In this document: piece by piece, positions 8,649-11,687 of the stretch
How the letters are laid out: each line of letters opens with the position of its first letter
How positions within the stretch are numbered: position 1 is the first letter of the stretch
Source: Hyphomicrobiales bacterium
Lineage (GTDB): Bacteria; Pseudomonadota; Alphaproteobacteria; Rhizobiales; Xanthobacteraceae
DNA: 11,687 nt
Direction: 5' to 3'
Assembly (NCBI GenBank): GCA_017304505.1
Contig: JAFKKQ010000421.1
Location: 1 to 11,687 of the forward strand
Notes under the pieces: model-generated
The model's input: the letters and a program-made list of their open reading frames with translations, nothing else
What the model was told of the DNA's origin: nothing
Databases searched by the model: none
Position numbers and translations under genes: made by a program

Positions 8649-8720
8649 GCCACCCCAGCCCGGTCAATTTAGCTCATTTTGCAGAAGCCCGTCAGCGGGC
8701 CGCGGCTGCAGGAGTTGCGA

Positions 8721-9590
8721 TCATGACGCTGCGGCGCTCGATCGCGATTGCGAAGCCTGTGCCTTTCGCATCAAGTCCACGAACGTCTGCGCGATTTCAT
8801 CCTCGTAGGGCGCCCATTCGGAATAGGGCACCAGCGGCACGTCCAGGTCTTCGATCGGCAATTGATGCAAGATGCAGCCGGGAATCTTCGACGCCGCGAG
8901 CTTGCCGTTGGTCGAGGCGTGAGTCTGATCGTTGCCGGGAACAATGACGGTGGGTATCGCGATTGCGTTCAAATCCGCTTCGGTCATGCCGAACACTTCG
9001 AGCTTGGTGCTTTCGATGAACTGATCCTGCCAGTTCGACATCACCTTGATGTATTGCTTCGGGTCCATCGCCATCAGCCGGTCGCGCGTCTGCGGATTGG
9101 CCGCAATCCGCTCCTTGTACTGCTCGGTCGCGCACACCGCCGCCATCCCACCTTCATTGGCGATGCGGATGTACTGGCCGTAATATTCGTTCGGCAGCCG
9201 GCCGGCCGCGAACGCGCCGCCGGTCACGCGCATCAGTAGCAGCCCGAGGACGTCCTTGGGGAAGCGGGTATAGAACCGCATTGCCGTGCGGGCACCGGCC
9301 GACGAGCCGCCAATGAAAGCCGGCAGCGCGCCAAGCTGCTTGAGAAGCTCGTGCAGGTCGTCGAGCCAAAGGATTTCTTCGGCAACCTCGCCTTCGATCA
9401 GCACGTCGGAGCGGCCGGTGTTGCGGCGGTCGTGCAGGACGACGCGGTAGCCTGCGGCTGCGATCTTCTGCCCCATCGGAACGAATTCGTCGTGCGAGCG
9501 CCGGCCGCCGGTGATCAGCGCCACCCAGGTGCCATGATCTCCGATGACCTGATAGTGGATATTGACCCCGCGAACCTTTGCGACCGGCAT
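8721..9590 (-). CDS. Alpha/beta-fold hydrolase
   Basis: A soluble alpha/beta hydrolase of 289 residues; the natural substrate is not evident. The N-terminal beta strands (VRGVNIHYQVIGDHGTWVAL), the VLHDRRNTGRSD segment and the nucleophile elbow GSSAG with S97 are clear. PTVIVPGNDQTH (213-224) is the usual place of the acid residue (D221). The expected histidine after the last strand is not obvious: that region reads EDLDVPLVPYSEWAPYEDE. H224 or H242 are the candidates. I start at the third in-frame ATG of a cluster (9590, MPVAKVRGV) because GAGG stands six bases before it and relatives begin at this point. Starting at 9647 would add 19 residues encoded across a hairpin and a possible -10 box. 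No signal peptide is seen, so it is probably cytoplasmic. Confidence 0.85.
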   Translation of the reverse strand: MPVAKVRGVNIHYQVIGDHGTWVALITGGRRSHDEFVPMGQKIAAAGYRVVLHDRRNTGRSDVLIEGEVAEEILWLDDLHELLKQLGALPAFIGGSSAGARTAMRFYTRFPKDVLGLLLMRVTGGAFAAGRLPNEYYGQYIRIANEGGMAAVCATEQYKERIAANPQTRDRLMAMDPKQYIKVMSNWQDQFIESTKLEVFGMTEADLNAIAIPTVIVPGNDQTHASTNGKLAASKIPGCILHQLPIEDLDVPLVPYSEWAPYEDEIAQTFVDLMRKAQASQSRSSAAAS

Positions 9591-9596
9591 GCCCAT

Positions 9597-9600
9597 CCTC
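9597..9600 (-). promoter_or_regulatory. Ribosome binding site deciding the hydrolase start
   Basis: GAGG on the minus strand six bases upstream of the ATG at 9590. The competing ATGs at 9644-9647 have no such purine run in front of them. Confidence 0.45.
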
Positions 9601-9609
9601 ATGAATTCA

Positions 9610-9631
9610 GCGCGGGGCAAAATCCCCGCGC
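9610..9631 (-). other. Stem-loop in the likely leader of the hydrolase message
   Basis: A perfect 8-bp stem (GCGCGGGG/CCCCGCGC) with a 6-base loop. No T-tract follows, so it is not an intrinsic terminator. It lies 19 bases before the chosen start codon and could affect message stability or access to the start; its role is unproven. Confidence 0.5.
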
Positions 9632-9642
9632 AACGGATCGGC

Positions 9643-9648
9643 ATCATA
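9643..9648 (-). promoter_or_regulatory. Possible -10 element of the hydrolase gene
   Basis: TATGAT on the minus strand matches five of six bases of TATAAT and gives a leader of about 45 bases containing the stem-loop. The -35 candidate at 17-bp spacing is poor, so this is a weak call. Confidence 0.25.
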
Positions 9649-9684
9649 GTCTGACGCCGCCGCTATTCCAGTCTCGGGACGGAC

Positions 9685-9713
9685 AAAAGGGGATTGGCCG
9701 GCCGCTGGGCCGG
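9685..9713 (-). terminator. Weak possible terminator after the histidine kinase gene
   Basis: CCGGCC-CAGC-GGCCGG (9698-9713) forms a 6-bp stem just after the kinase stop codon. A TTTT run (9685-9688) follows after nine bases in the minus-strand direction. The gap between stem and T-run makes it a poor intrinsic terminator. Confidence 0.25.
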
Positions 9714-9714
9714 G

Positions 9715-11687
9715 CTATTCCGCGGCCAGCCGCGTTCCTGAAAAAGCGATCTCGACCAGCGTGCCGTCGTCGATGGCGCTCCTGATGCGGAAGCGCGCAC
9801 GGTTCGCCTCTGCCAGCGCCTTGGTCAGAGGCAGGCCGAGGCCGGTTCCCCCCGAACCCCAGCGCGCGGAGGTGGCCAGTTGCCGGAATGGCTCCAGCGC
9901 CACGGCGAGGTCGCGTTCGCTCATGCCGACGCCGGTGTCGCGGACGCGCAGCACCACGTCGCCGTCGTCACTGCGGGCCGTGGACACGATGACCTGTCCG
10001 CCCGCCCCGGTGAATTTGATCGAATTGGAGAGGAGATTGAGCACGATCTGACGCACCGACCTCGGATCGGCCGTGACCGTGGGAAGATCATGGCTGAGCG
10101 AGGTGCGGATGATGATGCGTTCGCGGCTCGCCTCCGGCTGCATCAGCGCCACGCTTTCATGGGTGAGTTCGTTGAGATCGACGTTGGCAAAATTCAACTC
10201 GAGTTTTCCAGCTTCGATCTTGGATAGGTCAAGCAGGTCGTTGAGCAGCGAGATCAGGTGACCTCCCGAAGCGTGAATATCCTTCAGGTACTGCCGGTAG
10301 CGCTCGTTGCCGATCGGGCCGAAGCGCTCGTTCATCATCACGTCGGAGAAGCCGATGATGGCGTTGAGCGGCGTGCGGATCTCGTGGCTGACCTTGGCGA
10401 GGAAGTCGGATTTTGCCGCCGACGCTGTTTCCGCCTGCACTTTGGCCTTGAGCAGTTCGCGTTCGGTTTTTCTCCAGAGCGTGATGTCGCGGAATATGAG
10501 GCAATGTCTGTTGTCGCTGCCGGCGATCCTGCCCATCGTCATGAACAGCGGGATCAGGCCGCCGTCGCGGCGGCGGCCGGCAACCTCGCGGCCATCGGGC
10601 AGCGTTGCAGCATGGCCGCGGTTGGAAGTGGCCAGGTCTTCCAGCGCCACCCGCCGGCTTTCCGGCGCCAGCAGAATTGCGAATGACTGGCCGATCAGTT
10701 CGCGGCTGTCGTAGCCGAACAACGTTTCTGCGCTGCGATTGACCGACACCACGCGCGCGTCGCTGTCGAGCACGACGATGCCGTCGGCCGCGGCGTCGAG
10801 GATGGCGCGCAACTCGTCTGCCTCGGCCCTCGCGCTGCGCAGCGCTGCCTTGAAGGTCTTTTGCCGGTCGTCCCCGCCGGCTTCCGTGAGCATCAGGACG
10901 AGGGCGGACTCGCCGTCCCACGGCGAGGTGAACAGCCGCGCCGCGACCGGAAGCGCGTCGCCGCGGCTTGTGACGATGGTCAAGGTCTTGGTGCCGTTGT
11001 CGGCATCCAGCGGCGTGTTGCCGCCCGGCTCGGCGAACAGAGCGTCGAGGCCCCCGGCCTTTTCCAGGCTTTGCAGTTGATCGTAGCCGGTCCAGTCGAG
11101 GAAGGTCCGGTTGGCATAAATCATCTTGTCGAGACGGTAGACCAGCACGCCGATGGGCAGGCGGTCGAGGATCGGGCGCTGGTCCGGCGCCGGTGCTGCG
11201 GTCGTCGTTGGAGAGTGGCTGTCGGCCGGGACGAACGGCTTGGCGTCGATGGCTTCTTCCGGCGTATCGGCTGCGGTGTCGTCGGGCCGTTCGGCATTGT
11301 CGTGGCTGCGCAGTCGGGCGGTCAGACGGTTCGCCAGTTCGCTGAATGCCTTGCGCTCGATCGGCGTCAGCGCCGGGGAGGCTTCGGCCGGCGGGGGCGA
11401 GGGGAAGGGGACGACGTTCGCCGGTGTCGGCGGGCTCGAAATCTTATCGGCGAAAACAGGAGGCTCCGTGCGCGCAGCTCCGGGCGGCTCGCCATGTCGG
11501 GCCCGCATCACCGCATCGACCTGTGCCCTATCGCGGCAGATGCCGAAGCCGCGGTAGCCGCGGAAATTCCGGTCGCGGTCGAACACCGGAAGTCCGGACA
11601 TTTCGATCGGGAGTCGCGTGTCGAAATCGTCCACGGGAAACCCAACGGTGATGCCGCTCCAGGTTTCGCGCGAGGCAAAGGCGCGTG
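9715..11687 (-). CDS. PAS-domain sensor histidine kinase, PdhS/CbrA/PleC-like (N-terminus beyond window)
   Basis: A hybrid-free sensor kinase of at least 656 residues. A GTG occurs at 11634 but the frame stays open to the edge with sensible sequence before it (ASRETWSGITVGFPVDDFD), so the gene continues outside. Numbering from that GTG: the end of one PAS domain (to about 35, ending GYRGFGICRD), a Pro/Ala-rich linker (about 50-150), a PAS-like region (152-250), a short helix, a second PAS (273-385), then the HisKA domain with phospho-accepting H417 in KVSHEIRTPLNAIIGFSDVM. The ATPase domain follows, with N533/N537 in the N-box, DTGVG (566-570) and GSGGTGLGL (593-601). No membrane helix is seen, suggesting a cytoplasmic kinase. 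The HisKA sequence, including ERFGPIGNERYRQYLKDIH, resembles the PdhS/CbrA/PleC kinases that act on DivK in cell-cycle control; that is inference from remembered similarity. No response regulator is adjacent. Confidence 0.88.
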   Translation of the reverse strand, partial: RAFASRETWSGITVGFPVDDFDTRLPIEMSGLPVFDRDRNFRGYRGFGICRDRAQVDAVMRARHGEPPGAARTEPPVFADKISSPPTPANVVPFPSPPPAEASPALTPIERKAFSELANRLTARLRSHDNAERPDDTAADTPEEAIDAKPFVPADSHSPTTTAAPAPDQRPILDRLPIGVLVYRLDKMIYANRTFLDWTGYDQLQSLEKAGGLDALFAEPGGNTPLDADNGTKTLTIVTSRGDALPVAARLFTSPWDGESALVLMLTEAGGDDRQKTFKAALRSARAEADELRAILDAAADGIVVLDSDARVVSVNRSAETLFGYDSRELIGQSFAILLAPESRRVALEDLATSNRGHAATLPDGREVAGRRRDGGLIPLFMTMGRIAGSDNRHCLIFRDITLWRKTERELLKAKVQAETASAAKSDFLAKVSHEIRTPLNAIIGFSDVMMNERFGPIGNERYRQYLKDIHASGGHLISLLNDLLDLSKIEAGKLELNFANVDLNELTHESVALMQPEASRERIIIRTSLSHDLPTVTADPRSVRQIVLNLLSNSIKFTGAGGQVIVSTARSDDGDVVLRVRDTGVGMSERDLAVALEPFRQLATSARWGSGGTGLGLPLTKALAEANRARFRIRSAIDDGTLVEIAFSGTRLAAE

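Noticed and set aside
9591..9647. ATG at 9647 as the hydrolase start
   Set aside because: No ribosome site, extra residues unlike the family, and the region reads better as a promoter -10 plus leader hairpin.

Overview
The window is GC-rich, densely coded chromosomal DNA. Its protein families and gene sequences look like Alphaproteobacteria, order Hyphomicrobiales, most like the Bradyrhizobium/Rhodopseudomonas group. This placement rests on recognised protein families, an Irr-type iron control element and a PdhS/CbrA-like sensor kinase; no marker gene is present.

Layout. Positions 1-1522 (+) hold the two permease genes of a putrescine/polyamine ABC transporter, potH (5' end outside the window) and potI, overlapping by one base. 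Everything from 1537 to the right edge lies on the minus strand. Reading that strand in its transcription direction (right to left), there is a multi-PAS sensor histidine kinase (N-terminus outside the window), an alpha/beta hydrolase, an exported DUF1194 (von Willebrand A-like) protein, a ferric-iron substrate-binding protein, its two-domain permease, the two subunits of a succinyl-CoA:3-ketoacid CoA-transferase, and a broken AsmA-family gene that converges on potI.

How the genes work together. The substrate-binding protein and permease form most of an FbpAB-type Fe(3+) importer; no ATPase gene is present here. A palindrome close to the Irr/ICE iron-control box lies upstream of the binding-protein gene. 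A strong intrinsic terminator sits between binding-protein and permease genes, which would give more binding protein than permease. scoA-scoB are tightly coupled and handle ketone-body/acetoacetate activation. The kinase resembles kinases acting on DivK in the alphaproteobacterial cell-cycle circuit.

Most notable: three genes carry what look like small internal losses of roughly 70-170 bp. potI lacks about 32 residues including one membrane helix (in frame). The asmA-like gene lacks about 50 residues and changes frame. The iron-binding protein has no ATG and no signal peptide. The other complete genes look intact. These may be real decay or sequence/assembly artefacts. I did not find a convincing new defence, mobile or otherwise undescribed system.
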